Positions 16,874-25,873 of a stretch of DNA of 64,000 nt are shown in pieces; within the stretch, counting starts at the first letter, position 1, and each line of letters begins with the position of its first letter. The DNA is taken from assembly GCA_022841375.1 (NCBI GenBank), contig JALHRQ010000007.1, positions 123,815 to 187,814 on the forward strand, read 5' to 3'. The DNA is from Burkholderiales bacterium (lineage in GTDB: Bacteria; Pseudomonadota; Gammaproteobacteria; Burkholderiales; SG8-41). A program made the position numbers and the translations under genes. The notes under the pieces are model-generated. The model saw only the letters and a program-made list of their open reading frames with translations. It searched no databases and was not told the DNA's origin.

Positions 16874-17044
16874 TCAGTCCGAAATCGCAATCATGTCGAA
16901 ATCGGCCTTCGTCGCCCCGCAATAGGGGCAGGTCCAGTCGGCGGGGACATCCTCCCAGCGCGTGCCGGGAGGGATGCCTTCATCGGGCAAGCCCGCGGCT
17001 TCGTCATAAATGAAGTTGCACAGGATGCACTGCCACTTCTTCAT
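16874..17044 (-). CDS. Rubredoxin
   Basis: A 56-residue rubredoxin with two iron-binding CxxC knuckles: CILC in MKKWQCILCNFIYDE, and CPYC in DWTCPYCGATKADFD. The spacing and the aromatic core (Y13, W in TRWEDVPADW) are canonical, so it should bind a single Fe(Cys)4 centre and carry one electron in the cytosol. Aerobic bacteria use such proteins with alkane hydroxylases, oxygen reductases or peroxide defence; no such partner is adjacent. It lies 20 bases downstream of the 2-hydroxyacid dehydrogenase gene on the same strand and 67 bases upstream of hemA. Confidence 0.93.
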   Translation of the reverse strand: MKKWQCILCNFIYDEAAGLPDEGIPPGTRWEDVPADWTCPYCGATKADFDMIAISD

Positions 17045-17064
17045 GGTTGTTCAGCCCTGTTCAC

Positions 17065-18057
17065 TCAACTTTGTTCATTCTCCATGCGTTTGCCCGCTGC
17101 ATAGAGTTTGATGTTTTCGGTAAATATTTTCGCCGCGCGCACATCGTTGCCGGACGACGCCGAAGCGTTGTGCGGCGAAACGATGACGTTGGGGATGTCC
17201 CACAGCGGCGAATCCGCGGGCAGCGGTTCTTTTTCGAATACATCAAGGTAGGCGCCGGCAATCTGTTTCGCCTGCAGCGCAGCGGTCAGCGCCTTTTCGT
17301 CCGCGCAGCCGCCGCGCGCGACGTTGATCAGGTAGGAATGTTTGGGCATCAACGCCAGGGTTTTGGCATTGACCAGCTGGTGGGTTTCCTTGGTGTACGG
17401 GCAGGCCAGCACCAGCCAGTCGCAACGCGGCAACAGTTCAGGCAGCTTGTCGAGGGTATGCATTTCGTCGACCGGATCGCCGTCGCGTTTCGGACTGCGG
17501 CGCAGGCCGATGACTTTCATTTCCAGCGCCTGGCACATCTTTGCCACAGTCGCGCCGATGGTACCGAGGCCGACGACAATCACCGTCTGGCCGCGCAGGT
17601 CGCGCGGGACGTGATCGCCGCGGGCAGGATCCCATTTGTGCTCGCGCTGGGCTGCAATCCAGCGCGGAAAATTGCGCGCCAGCATCAGCAGGCCGCAGAC
17701 GGCTGTATGGCCCACGGGCTCGCCGTTGGAACCCGCAGAGGTGGTCAGTCGCACCTTGCGCTCGTGCAATGCCGGCAGAAAGGGATGCTGGTCGATGCCG
17801 GTGCTGACAAAATTGGCCCACTTCAGGTTCATCGCCGCCTTGAGGGTATCGCCATAACTTTCATACAGCTTCGAAAACCGGATGTCGCGCGTCAGGTACG
17901 CAACCTCGATCTTCGCAATCACCTCGGCCGGCAGGCGCTGCGCCGGATCATCCGGCAGATGAATGATTTCAGGCGTAATACCAGCGGCATTGGCCGCCGC
18001 CTGCAGATCGGCGCCGAACTGCGCGATGAACCCCCTGGATACCAATATGCCCTTCAT
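17065..18057 (-). CDS. D-isomer-specific 2-hydroxyacid dehydrogenase
   Basis: A 330-residue NAD(P)-dependent dehydrogenase. The substrate domain is discontinuous. The nucleotide-binding domain has VIVVGLGTIGATVAKMC (about 145-161), the catalytic Arg in NVARGG, a Glu near FEKEPLP, and the His in VSPHNASAS. The start at 18057 follows AGGGGA and matches the family N-terminus; upstream codons look non-coding. It lies 31 bases downstream of the PrpB-like lyase, so the two are probably cotranscribed. The substrate (for example a 2-ketoacid such as pyruvate, glyoxylate or phosphoglycerate) cannot be fixed from sequence. Confidence 0.85.
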   Translation of the reverse strand: MKGILVSRGFIAQFGADLQAAANAAGITPEIIHLPDDPAQRLPAEVIAKIEVAYLTRDIRFSKLYESYGDTLKAAMNLKWANFVSTGIDQHPFLPALHERKVRLTTSAGSNGEPVGHTAVCGLLMLARNFPRWIAAQREHKWDPARGDHVPRDLRGQTVIVVGLGTIGATVAKMCQALEMKVIGLRRSPKRDGDPVDEMHTLDKLPELLPRCDWLVLACPYTKETHQLVNAKTLALMPKHSYLINVARGGCADEKALTAALQAKQIAGAYLDVFEKEPLPADSPLWDIPNVIVSPHNASASSGNDVRAAKIFTENIKLYAAGKRMENEQS

Positions 18058-18088
18058 TGCCGTGCTTCCCCTGATCGCAATGTGTTGA

Positions 18089-18994
18089 TCAGCTTTTGTC
18101 ACGCTTGAACAGCGCGTCGAGTTTCTGCTCATAGTCGTGGTAATCGAGATAATCGTACAGGTCGTCGCGCGACTGCATCAGGTCGACGACGTTTTTCTGA
18201 TGGCCGTCCTTGCGGATGCTCTGGTAAACCTTCAGCGCTGCCGCATTGGCGGCGCGCCAGGCCGACAACGGATACAGTGCCATGCCGACGTTCGCGCTGG
18301 CCAGTTCTTCAACCGTGAACAGCGGCGTCTTGCCGAACTCGGTGATGTTGGCGAGGATCGGCACTTTCACTGCATCGGCGAATTTTTTGTACATCGGCAG
18401 ATCAGTGATCGCTTCCGGGAAAATCATGTCGGCGCCGGCTTCAACGCAGGCCACGGCGCGTTCTATCGCAGCGTCCAGCCCTTCGATCGCCAGCGAATCG
18501 GTGCGGGCGATGATGACAAAGTTGGAATCGGTCCTGGCATCGGCAGAAGCCTTGATGCGGTCAACCATCTCGTCCTTGCTGACGATCTCCTTGTTGGGAC
18601 GGTGACCACAGCGCTTCTGCATCACCTGGTCTTCGATGTGCATTGCCGCGGCGCCGAACTTGATCAGCGATTTCACGGTGCGTGCGATATTGAAGGCGCC
18701 GCCGAAACCGGTATCGACGTCGACCAGCAGTGGCAGATCACAGACATCGGTAATACGACGCACATCGGTCAGCACATCGTCCAGCGTGGAGATCGCCAGA
18801 TCGGGCACACCCAGCGATCCCGCTGCAACACCGCCGCCGGACAGGTAGATGGCCTTGAACCCGCTGCGCTTGGCGAGCCGGGCGTGATAGGCATTGATCG
18901 CACCCACAATCTGCAGCGGTTTTTCAGCGGCAAGGGCTGCACGAAAACGCGCGCCGGCGGAGTCTGGGGCGCTGGCTTTGGAACGGTCGGTCAT
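18089..18994 (-). CDS. prpB: 2-methylisocitrate lyase-like protein (PEP mutase/ICL family)
   Basis: A 301-residue TIM-barrel lyase of the isocitrate lyase/PEP mutase superfamily. The active-site loop [17 protein letters not shown] (about 123-140), the metal-binding VDVDTGFG and the IIARTDS strand are as in PrpB, which splits 2-methylisocitrate to pyruvate and succinate in propionate degradation. The usual prpC and prpD are absent, so the true substrate could be a related 2-hydroxy-di- or tricarboxylate such as a dimethylmalate. AGGAG lies 9 bases before the ATG at 18994. It is divergent from the IclR gene across a ~290-base gap. Confidence 0.78.
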   Translation of the reverse strand: MTDRSKASAPDSAGARFRAALAAEKPLQIVGAINAYHARLAKRSGFKAIYLSGGGVAAGSLGVPDLAISTLDDVLTDVRRITDVCDLPLLVDVDTGFGGAFNIARTVKSLIKFGAAAMHIEDQVMQKRCGHRPNKEIVSKDEMVDRIKASADARTDSNFVIIARTDSLAIEGLDAAIERAVACVEAGADMIFPEAITDLPMYKKFADAVKVPILANITEFGKTPLFTVEELASANVGMALYPLSAWRAANAAALKVYQSIRKDGHQKNVVDLMQSRDDLYDYLDYHDYEQKLDALFKRDKS

Positions 18995-19283
18995 GACGGG
19001 AAGCTCCTGTAGAAATAGAAAATGGCTGAAAAAAGGCAAGCATGCACTGCCAGAAGTGGTAGGAAATTGACTGTATCGTCGGGTAAAAGTGTGAGTTGCT
19101 TATGGGGTTTTACGCTGTTCCACCCCGGCTTGCCGGGGCTCCGGGCAGCCGTCCGTTATCTGGACGAATCGGTTTTAAATGCTAAAAATAGTGTTCAAAA
19201 AGATAGCACATGGCAGGCTATTCCGCTAGGACGAACACGGTGGCATAATCCCGGCTCCCAAGTATCACGATTCGGACTAAGTT

Positions 19284-20093
19284 ATGGCTACCGCTAAAAA
19301 TTCTGACGACGATACCCAAGGCCGTCTCACCGGCACCCAGAGCATTGAAAGAGCGCTGCTGCTGCTGCGCGAGATTGCCGCACACAACCGCACCGGCTCC
19401 CGTCTGCTGGATCTGGCGACACGCACCAACCTGCAACGCCCGACCGTGCATCGCATGCTCAAGTGCCTGGCGCATGAAGGCATGGTGCAGCAGGACTCCG
19501 AAACCCATCGTTATTTCCTCGGTCCGATGGCTTTCGAATTGGGCCTGACCGCAGCGCCGCGCTTCAACCTGCGCGAAATCTGCCACCCGGCGATGACACG
19601 GATTGCCGAAGCCACCGGCGACACGGTATTTCTGACCCAGCGTAGCGGGCTTGACGCCGTATGCATTGACCGCCACGAAGGCACCTTTCCGATCAAGACC
19701 TTCACACTGGAAGTCGGCATGCGCCGCCCGCTGGGCGTCGGCACCGGCAGCCTGTCCATTCTCGCCGCGCTGCCTGAAGAAGAATTTCGCAGCATCATCT
19801 CCAGCAACGAACCCCGCCTGCAGGAACACGGCCTCAACGTCCCGACGCTGATGTCGCAGGCGCGCAAGGCGCAGAAGCTCGGTTACGCCGTGCGCGAAAC
19901 GCCGACGCTGGCAGGTGTACGCTCGATCGGCCAGGCCTTGCGCAACCAGAGCGGCGTGCCCTTTGCATCACTGTCGATTTCGGCGATTTCAAGCCGCATG
20001 GCTGACCGCCGGGTGCAGGAATTGGCAATCATCCTGCGCAACGAATCCCGGCTGATCGAACGCCAGATTGCCAATGGCATGGAAATCCGCTGA
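19284..20093 (+). CDS. IclR-family transcriptional regulator
   Basis: A 269-residue IclR regulator: a winged helix-turn-helix at about 20-80 (IERALLLLREIAAHN, SRLLDLATRTNLQRPTVHRML) and an effector-binding GAF-like domain with GDTVFLTQRSGLDAVCIDRHEG and LGVGTGSLSILAALPEEE. IclR proteins commonly control aromatic and organic-acid catabolic operons and respond to pathway intermediates. It is the first gene of the block of transport and CoA-ester genes and faces away from the PrpB-like gene, so it may control both directions. Confidence 0.91.
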   Translation: MATAKNSDDDTQGRLTGTQSIERALLLLREIAAHNRTGSRLLDLATRTNLQRPTVHRMLKCLAHEGMVQQDSETHRYFLGPMAFELGLTAAPRFNLREICHPAMTRIAEATGDTVFLTQRSGLDAVCIDRHEGTFPIKTFTLEVGMRRPLGVGTGSLSILAALPEEEFRSIISSNEPRLQEHGLNVPTLMSQARKAQKLGYAVRETPTLAGVRSIGQALRNQSGVPFASLSISAISSRMADRRVQELAIILRNESRLIERQIANGMEIR

Positions 20094-20144
20094 ACCTGCA
20101 TTACCTTCGGGCACCGGGCGTTGCGGAATAACCAGGAAAACAAC

Positions 20145-21110
20145 ATGAAAACCCTTTCCCGCACGTTCGCTGCCGTACTGCTCGCAGCATGCACTGCCGG
20201 CGCTTACGCCCAGGCCTATCCTGCAAAACCGATTCGCTTCGTCGTGCCCTATCCGCCCGGCGGCAGCAACGATGTGCTGACCCGCATCACCGCGCAGGCG
20301 ATGGCGCCGGGCCTCGGCCAGCAGATTGTTATCGACAACCGCGGCGGCGCCGGCGGCATGATCGGCGCCGACCACGTCGCCAAGTCGGCCCCCGACGGCT
20401 ACTCCATCGTCAACGTGCAGGCGTCGTTCACCGCCAACGCCGCATTGCGCCAGAAAATGGCCTATGACCCGATGGGCGACTTCGCCTACATCGGCATGAT
20501 GGCGCGCGGCCCGCTGCTCGCAGTTGTCCATCCGTCACTGCCGGTGAAAAACATCCGCGAACTGGTCGCGCTGGCCAAGGCTAAACCCGGCCAGATCAAC
20601 TACGGTTCAACCGGCACCGGCGGCCACAACCATATGGCGACCGAGCTGTTCCGCCGCATGGCCGGCATCAACATCGTGCACGTGCCGTACAAAGGCGTCG
20701 CACCGGCGCTGACCGACCTCATGGGCGGCCACACGCAGATGGTGATGACCAGCCTGCCGTCGGCAATGACTTCGGTGCAGGCCGGGCGCCTGAAAGCGCT
20801 GGCCGTGGGCAGCGAACAACGCACGTCGTTCATGCCGGAGATTCCAACCATTGCCGAATCCGGCGTGCCCGGCTACATGGCGGAATTCTGGTGGGGCCTC
20901 GCTGCCCCTGCCAAAACGCCCAATGACATTATTAATCGCCTGGCCACTGAGTTGAGCAAGGCCCTGCAGTCGGCCGAACTGAAACAGAAGTTTGCCGGCG
21001 AAGGCTCCGAACCCAGCGTGATGTCGCGTGAGCAATTCACCAAATTCGTCGCCAACGAAATCGTGCGCTGGCGCAAGGTCGCGCAGGATTCCGGCATCAA
21101 ACCCGAATAA
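20145..21110 (+). CDS. Bug/TctC-family periplasmic substrate-binding protein
   Basis: A 321-residue exported solute-binding protein of the tripartite tricarboxylate transporter family. The signal peptide ends near AYA-QAYP, followed by the family motifs PIRFVVPYPPGGSNDVLTR, VIDNRGGAGGMIGAD and the conserved KVPYKG-type loop (HVPYKGVAPALTDLM). These proteins bind carboxylates. The ATG at 20145 with AGGA ten bases upstream is preferred over a TTG at 20121. It is first in a tandem pair downstream of the IclR gene; no TctA/TctB membrane subunits are near. Confidence 0.9.
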   Translation: MKTLSRTFAAVLLAACTAGAYAQAYPAKPIRFVVPYPPGGSNDVLTRITAQAMAPGLGQQIVIDNRGGAGGMIGADHVAKSAPDGYSIVNVQASFTANAALRQKMAYDPMGDFAYIGMMARGPLLAVVHPSLPVKNIRELVALAKAKPGQINYGSTGTGGHNHMATELFRRMAGINIVHVPYKGVAPALTDLMGGHTQMVMTSLPSAMTSVQAGRLKALAVGSEQRTSFMPEIPTIAESGVPGYMAEFWWGLAAPAKTPNDIINRLATELSKALQSAELKQKFAGEGSEPSVMSREQFTKFVANEIVRWRKVAQDSGIKPE

Positions 21111-21193
21111 TTTGCGATGTGCCAGGGCCCGCGCAGGCGGGCTTCGTTGCAGCAACTCCATCCCTGAAGCACCCTTTCCTCCAAGGAGAGCCG

Positions 21194-22180
21194 ATGACCT
21201 GCCGCCCGTTTTTTTCACCCACGCTGTCGTTACTGTGTGCCGGCGCGCTGCTGGCCTGTGCCGCGCCCGCAACCGGACAACAGGCTTATCCGTCGAAATC
21301 GATCCGTTTCCTCGTCGGCGCCCCGCCCGGCGGCAGCAATGATCTGTTCGCACGCGCCATCGGCCAGCAGCTGCAACCGGTGATGGGCCAGCAGGTGCTG
21401 GTCGACAACCGCCCCGGCGCCAACCAGATGATCGCTGCCGACATCATGGCCAAGTCGCCGGCGGACGGCCACACCATTTACATCACCTCGACCTCGTTCA
21501 CTACCGGTGCGGCGCTGCAGCCCAAACTGCCCTTCGATCCGGTCAACGACGTCACCGGCATCACCATGCTCGGCCAGGGCCCGCTGGTCTACGTGATCCA
21601 TCCCGCGCTGCCGGCAAAATCGATGAAGGAGCTCATCAGCATTGCCCGCGCCCGCCCGGGCCAGCTCAATTACACCTCTTCCGGCATTGGCGGCATCAAC
21701 CATCTCGGCACCGAAGTGCTGCTGTCGATGGCTAAGATCAACATGGTTCATGTGCCGCACAAGGGCATGGCGCCGGCGCTGACTGACCTGATCAGCGGCC
21801 AGGTGCAGGTGTTGCTGGTCAGCCTGCCTTCGGTGACGGCGCAGATGCAGTCGGGACGGCTGCGCGCACTGGCGGTGAGCACCGCAAAACGCACGGCATT
21901 CATGCCGCAACTGCCGACGGTCGCCGAATCCGGCGTGCCCGGTTATGACGTGTCGCTATGGTGGGGCGTGTTCGCGCCGGCAAAAACACCGAAGCCGGTG
22001 ATTGACCGCCTGAACGCCGAAATCCACAAGGCGCTGGCCAGTGAAGCGATGAAAAAACATTTCGCCGACTTCGGCGCCGAACCCGCGCCGATGACGCCCG
22101 ATGCATTCAGCGCGAAAGTCCGCACCGAAATCGCCAGCTGGCGCAAGGTGATCCAGTCCGCCAATATCAAGGCGGATTGA
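21194..22180 (+). CDS. Bug/TctC-family periplasmic substrate-binding protein
   Basis: A second exported Bug protein, 328 residues. The signal peptide runs to about residue 30; motifs include SIRFLVGAPPGGSNDLFAR, VDNRPGANQMIAADIMAKS and MVHVPHKGMAPALTDLI. It is clearly homologous to the preceding gene, consistent with tandem duplication and divergence. AAGGAG lies 9 bases before the ATG at 21194. Its TGA overlaps the ATG of the CoA-transferase by one base (TGATG), a translational coupling that ties the ligand to CoA activation. Confidence 0.9.
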   Translation: MTCRPFFSPTLSLLCAGALLACAAPATGQQAYPSKSIRFLVGAPPGGSNDLFARAIGQQLQPVMGQQVLVDNRPGANQMIAADIMAKSPADGHTIYITSTSFTTGAALQPKLPFDPVNDVTGITMLGQGPLVYVIHPALPAKSMKELISIARARPGQLNYTSSGIGGINHLGTEVLLSMAKINMVHVPHKGMAPALTDLISGQVQVLLVSLPSVTAQMQSGRLRALAVSTAKRTAFMPQLPTVAESGVPGYDVSLWWGVFAPAKTPKPVIDRLNAEIHKALASEAMKKHFADFGAEPAPMTPDAFSAKVRTEIASWRKVIQSANIKAD

Positions 22181-23430
22181 TGAGCAAGCTGCCCCGAAGA
22201 AATTACGAACCCGGCGCAAAAGGTACGCTGATCAATCTGCGCGTACTCGACCTGTCGCGCCTGGTTGCCGGCAACATGCTGACGCAGTTCCTCGCCGACT
22301 TCGGCGCCGAGGTGATCAAGGTCGAACCTCCGGCGGGCGACACGCTGCGCGCCTGGAAAACCAAAGACGTCCAGATCAACTGGAAAATCTACGCCCGCAG
22401 CAAAAAAAGCCTGGGCCTCGAACTGCGCAAGCCCGAAGCACGCGAACTGCTGTTAAAGCTGGTGCCGACAGCCCATATTTTCATCGAGAGTTTTCGCCCC
22501 GGCACGCTGGAAAAAATGGGGCTGGGCCCCGAGGTGCTGCTCAAAGCCAACCCGAAGCTGGTCATCGTGCGCATCTCCGGCTGGGGCCAGAAAGGCCCTT
22601 ACAGCAAGCGCCCCGGATTCGGCACGCTGGTCGAAGGCATGTCGGGCTTTGCGTCGTTCAACGGTTTCGCCGACCGCGAACCGGTGCTGCCACCGATGTA
22701 TCTCGCCGACACCGTCGCCGGACTCTACGGCGCAGCCGCGGTGATGACGGCGTTGCGCGAAGTCGAGGTCAATGGCGGCAAAGGTCAGGTCATCGACCTG
22801 CCGCTGCTCGATCCGATGTTCGCCGTGCTCGGGCCGCAGGCGGCCAGCTTCCGCCTCACCGGAAAGGTCAAACCGCGCACCGGCAGCCGCTCGACCAACG
22901 CCGGCCCGCGCAACGCCTACAAATGCAAGGACGGCCTCTATGTCTGCCTGTCGTCGTCGACGCAAAAAATGGCCGAGCGCCTGTTCCATTCAATCGGCCA
23001 TCCCGAATTCATCACCGACCCGCGCTACGCCACCAATGCCGAGCGCGTGAAACACGCCGAAGAACTCGACGCCGTGATCGGCGCCTTCATCGCGCAGCGC
23101 ACCCAGGCCGAAAATGTCGCGTTTTTTGAACAAGCCGAAGTGACCATCGGCCCGATCTACGATATCCGGCAGATTTTCGAAGATCCGCATTTTCTCGCGC
23201 GCGAGCTGCTCGCCGATTATCCCGATGCCGACATGGAAACGTTTCCGATGCATCACGTGGTGCCGCGCATGTCGGGCACGCCGGGTTCGATCCGCACGCC
23301 GGCGCCGCAACTGGGCGAACACAATCGCGATCTGCTGCGCGAAGCCGGCGTTGACGACGACGCTTATGCAAAATTGCTGGCGGCCGGCATTGCCTGCGCC
23401 GGCGACGCCGCCACACCGGAACAAGAATAA
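22180..23430 (+). CDS. CaiB/BaiF family (class III) CoA-transferase
   Basis: A 416-residue class III CoA-transferase. The N-terminal LRVLDLSRLVAGNMLTQFLADFGAEVIKVE fold start and SFRPGTLEKMGLG are diagnostic. The catalytic aspartate is D177 in MYLADTVAGLYGA, and the C-terminal IRTPAPQLGEHN is typical. It moves CoA between carboxylic acids through a mixed anhydride on the Asp. With the CitE-like lyase and the hydratase it probably activates a dicarboxylate. The ATG at 22180 overlaps the Bug stop. The next gene begins ~60 bases later. Confidence 0.9.
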   Translation: MSKLPRRNYEPGAKGTLINLRVLDLSRLVAGNMLTQFLADFGAEVIKVEPPAGDTLRAWKTKDVQINWKIYARSKKSLGLELRKPEARELLLKLVPTAHIFIESFRPGTLEKMGLGPEVLLKANPKLVIVRISGWGQKGPYSKRPGFGTLVEGMSGFASFNGFADREPVLPPMYLADTVAGLYGAAAVMTALREVEVNGGKGQVIDLPLLDPMFAVLGPQAASFRLTGKVKPRTGSRSTNAGPRNAYKCKDGLYVCLSSSTQKMAERLFHSIGHPEFITDPRYATNAERVKHAEELDAVIGAFIAQRTQAENVAFFEQAEVTIGPIYDIRQIFEDPHFLARELLADYPDADMETFPMHHVVPRMSGTPGSIRTPAPQLGEHNRDLLREAGVDDDAYAKLLAAGIACAGDAATPEQE

Positions 23431-23491
23431 ACAAGTAATTAAAGCGCGCGGCCACGCCGCTCCTGCCACCAACCACTGCGAAGGATGCCCT

Positions 23492-24403
23492 ATGTACCGT
23501 GAACTCCCCGTCTGGCGCTCGTTGATGTATGTCCCGGTCAACGTTGAAAAATTCGTCGACAAGGCACATACCCGCGGCGCCGACGTGATCCAGCTCGACA
23601 TCGAAGACAGCGTGCCACCGGCGGAAAAAGCCAACGCGCGAAAACTCGTCGAAAAAAACGCAGCTCGCGTCAAACGCGGCGGCGCCGACGTCGTTGTGCG
23701 CATCAACCAGCCGCTGTCGCTGGCGGTGCGCGACATCGAAGCCTCGATCTGCCCCGATGTCAGCGGCATCGCCATCACCAAGGTGTCGGGCGTGTCGCAT
23801 GTGCAACTGCTCGATGAACTGATCAGCGAACTCGAACAGAAACGCGGCATGGCCGTCGGCCACACCAAGTTCATCGGCATGATCGAAACGCCGGAAGCTT
23901 TTTTCAAGATCCGCGAGATCACCACCGCGAGCAGCCGCATGGTCGCCTGCAACATCGGCGGCGAAGACTTCGCGCTGAACTGCAACATGCAGCCCACCGG
24001 TGAAGCGCTTTTTTATCCCAAGCAGCACATGGTCATCGCCGCCAACGCCGCCGGCATCATGCCGCTGGGCTTTGTCGACAGCGTCGCCACCTTCGGCGAC
24101 TGGGAAAACTTCCGCAAGATGGTGCGCCGCTCGCGCGACTTCGGTTTCATGGGCGCCGGCTGCATCCACCCCGGCCAGGTCACCATCGTCAACGAGGAAT
24201 ACAAACCCAGCGCGGCGGAAGTCGAATACGCGCGCAAGGTCATCGCGATGGACAAGGAAGCCGCCGCCGCGGGCCGCGGTTCATTCGCGCTTGACGGCAA
24301 GATGATCGACATCCCGATCATTGTCCGTGCCGAACGCCTGCTCAAACGGTATGAAGCGATCACCGCGCGTGAAGCGCTGACGCTGGCGGCAATGAAGGGC
24401 TGA
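23492..24403 (+). CDS. HpcH/HpaI-CitE family acyl-CoA lyase
   Basis: A 303-residue TIM-barrel enzyme of the CitE/malyl-CoA/citramalyl-CoA lyase group. Visible are WRSLMYVPVNVEKFVDKA at the start, the LDIEDSVPPAEK loop, the R-binding VVVRIN strand, the metal ligand Glu in GMIETPEAFF and the GEDFALN Asp. It cleaves a 3-hydroxyacyl-CoA dicarboxylate such as citramalyl-CoA or malyl-CoA into acetyl-CoA plus a 2-ketoacid. The ATG at 23492 (AAGGA upstream) is chosen; the open frame upstream only overlaps the CoA-transferase. A stand-alone enzyme rather than a citrate lyase subunit, since no CitDF genes occur. Confidence 0.86.
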   Translation: MYRELPVWRSLMYVPVNVEKFVDKAHTRGADVIQLDIEDSVPPAEKANARKLVEKNAARVKRGGADVVVRINQPLSLAVRDIEASICPDVSGIAITKVSGVSHVQLLDELISELEQKRGMAVGHTKFIGMIETPEAFFKIREITTASSRMVACNIGGEDFALNCNMQPTGEALFYPKQHMVIAANAAGIMPLGFVDSVATFGDWENFRKMVRRSRDFGFMGAGCIHPGQVTIVNEEYKPSAAEVEYARKVIAMDKEAAAAGRGSFALDGKMIDIPIIVRAERLLKRYEAITAREALTLAAMKG

Positions 24404-24464
24404 AGAGCGGCAAGCGTGAGAAGAAAGCGGGTAGCGAAACGGCTGGCCTGGCTATCGCCGCCGT

Positions 24465-24905
24465 TTAGGCCATCGCTGGAATCATGTCCGGCATGGAATT
24501 GAAAATTTTGCTGCGATAGGTCCGTCCATTTGCTTTCTTTGACCTCTTCTGGCCATCCGCGCCCCACGCGCCCCATTGCTTGAAGAAAAACCCGACCTCG
24601 GCCGGTCGCATTGTCGTTTGACGCTGTCCACCCATTCTTTGCGCATGGGGCGGGCCTTGTGGCCTGACTCGCCGCCGACAATGACCCAATGAATTCCTTC
24701 GAGATTGATCGCACCCAAATCTTCGAGTAGCGGCTCCACGGACAGAAAACGGACTTTCGCCTGAATGGTCTGCAGCACCGTGATGCGCGGTACACCATGC
24801 TTCCTGTTTTCCACCGACACCCCGAGCCAGACGTTATCAGGGACTTCGACACCATGTCAGAACGCCTCTCCGATATAGAGCTGATGCTTGTGGGCGTCAT
24901 TTCAC
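24465..24905 (-). pseudogene. Decayed phage Gp37/Gp68-like (DUF5131) gene
   Basis: Pieces of a DUF5131 protein can be followed on the minus strand. DAHKHQLYIGEAF, then a stop, then [17 protein letters not shown], the core [20 protein letters not shown] and [15 protein letters not shown], a frameshift near 24600, and the C-terminus [20 protein letters not shown] in another frame. The family is found in phages and mobile elements. At least one nonsense codon and one frameshift, and a missing N-terminus, show it is dead. It lies between the lyase and hydratase genes of the catabolic cluster. Confidence 0.75.
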
Positions 24906-25008
24906 AGTGTGGGGCCTGACTTCTGCCTGGGCCGATGAGGCATCACAGGCCGTAGTTCATGACGTAAAATCACTGTGCCCCCCACGCAACAACCGAGGTC
25001 ACTCAAGC

Positions 25009-25860
25009 ATGTCCGCAGAACTGGAATCCCTGAAAGAATGGATCGGCCGCACCGAAACCGCGATCGATTACGTGACCGTGCCCGCCGTCAACCGCCTGTC
25101 GGCGACGCTCGACCGCGATGACGCCTTCCCGAAAATGGGCGAGCCGCTGCCGGTGGGCTGGCATTCGATCCTGTTCCCGCGCGTGGTGCGTCATTCGCAG
25201 ATCGGTCCTGACGGGCATCCGGCGCGCGGCGACTTCCTGCCGCCGGTGCCGTTGCCGCGGCGCATGTTTGCCGGCAAGCGCACGACTTTCATCGCGCCGC
25301 TGCACATCGGCGATGAGGTGCATCGTCTGTCGACCATCCAGAACGTCACCATCAAGGACGGCCGCAGCGGCCGCATGGTGTTCGTCACGGTGAAGACTGA
25401 CATCCGCAACGCCAACGGCGTGGCGATCACCGAGGAACAGGACATCGTCTACCGCGGCGAACCCGACAAAAACGCGCCGCCCGCGCCGCCGCAACCCGCG
25501 CCGGGCAAAGCGATCTGGAAACACGAGGTCACGCCGGACCCGGTGATGCTGTTTCGTTATTCCGCGCTGACCTTCAACGGCCACCGCATCCACTACGACC
25601 ATCCTTATGTGACCGGCGTCGAGGGTTATCCCAATCTGGTGATGAACGGCGGGCTGACGACGCTGTTAGCGTATGAATTGGCGCGCACCCATGGCTCGAC
25701 GCCGATCAAATTCATGTCATCGCGCAATGTGCGCGCACTGTTTGTCGGTCGCGCCATCACGCTCTGCGGCGAACCCTCAACCGACAACAAGACTGCCAAG
25801 CTTTGGGCGCAGGATGATACCGGCGCACTGGCGCTGACCGCGGAAGCAGAGTTCGCATGA
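25009..25860 (+). CDS. MaoC/FAS1-like hydratase (mesaconyl-C4-CoA or itaconyl-CoA hydratase type)
   Basis: A 283-residue protein with two hot-dog domains of the FAS1-like dehydratase type. The N-terminal half has VPAVNRLSATLDRDD and LPRRMFAGKRTTF; the C-terminal half has the catalytic-type segment FRYSALTFNGHRIHYDHPY and GYPNLVMNGGLTTLLAYEL. This architecture is shared by mesaconyl-C4-CoA hydratase (3-hydroxypropionate bicycle) and itaconyl-CoA hydratase, both forming citramalyl-CoA. The ATG at 25009 has GAGGT ~11 bases upstream. The second CoA-transferase starts 13 bases downstream, giving a clear operon. The exact CoA ester is inferred from context. Confidence 0.82.
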   Translation: MSAELESLKEWIGRTETAIDYVTVPAVNRLSATLDRDDAFPKMGEPLPVGWHSILFPRVVRHSQIGPDGHPARGDFLPPVPLPRRMFAGKRTTFIAPLHIGDEVHRLSTIQNVTIKDGRSGRMVFVTVKTDIRNANGVAITEEQDIVYRGEPDKNAPPAPPQPAPGKAIWKHEVTPDPVMLFRYSALTFNGHRIHYDHPYVTGVEGYPNLVMNGGLTTLLAYELARTHGSTPIKFMSSRNVRALFVGRAITLCGEPSTDNKTAKLWAQDDTGALALTAEAEFA

Positions 25861-25873
25861 AAGGAATCCGATA

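Noticed and set aside
23225..23491. N-terminal extension of the CitE-like lyase
   Set aside because: It overlaps the CoA-transferase gene out of frame and the family N-terminus is reached at the ATG at 23492, which has an SD.
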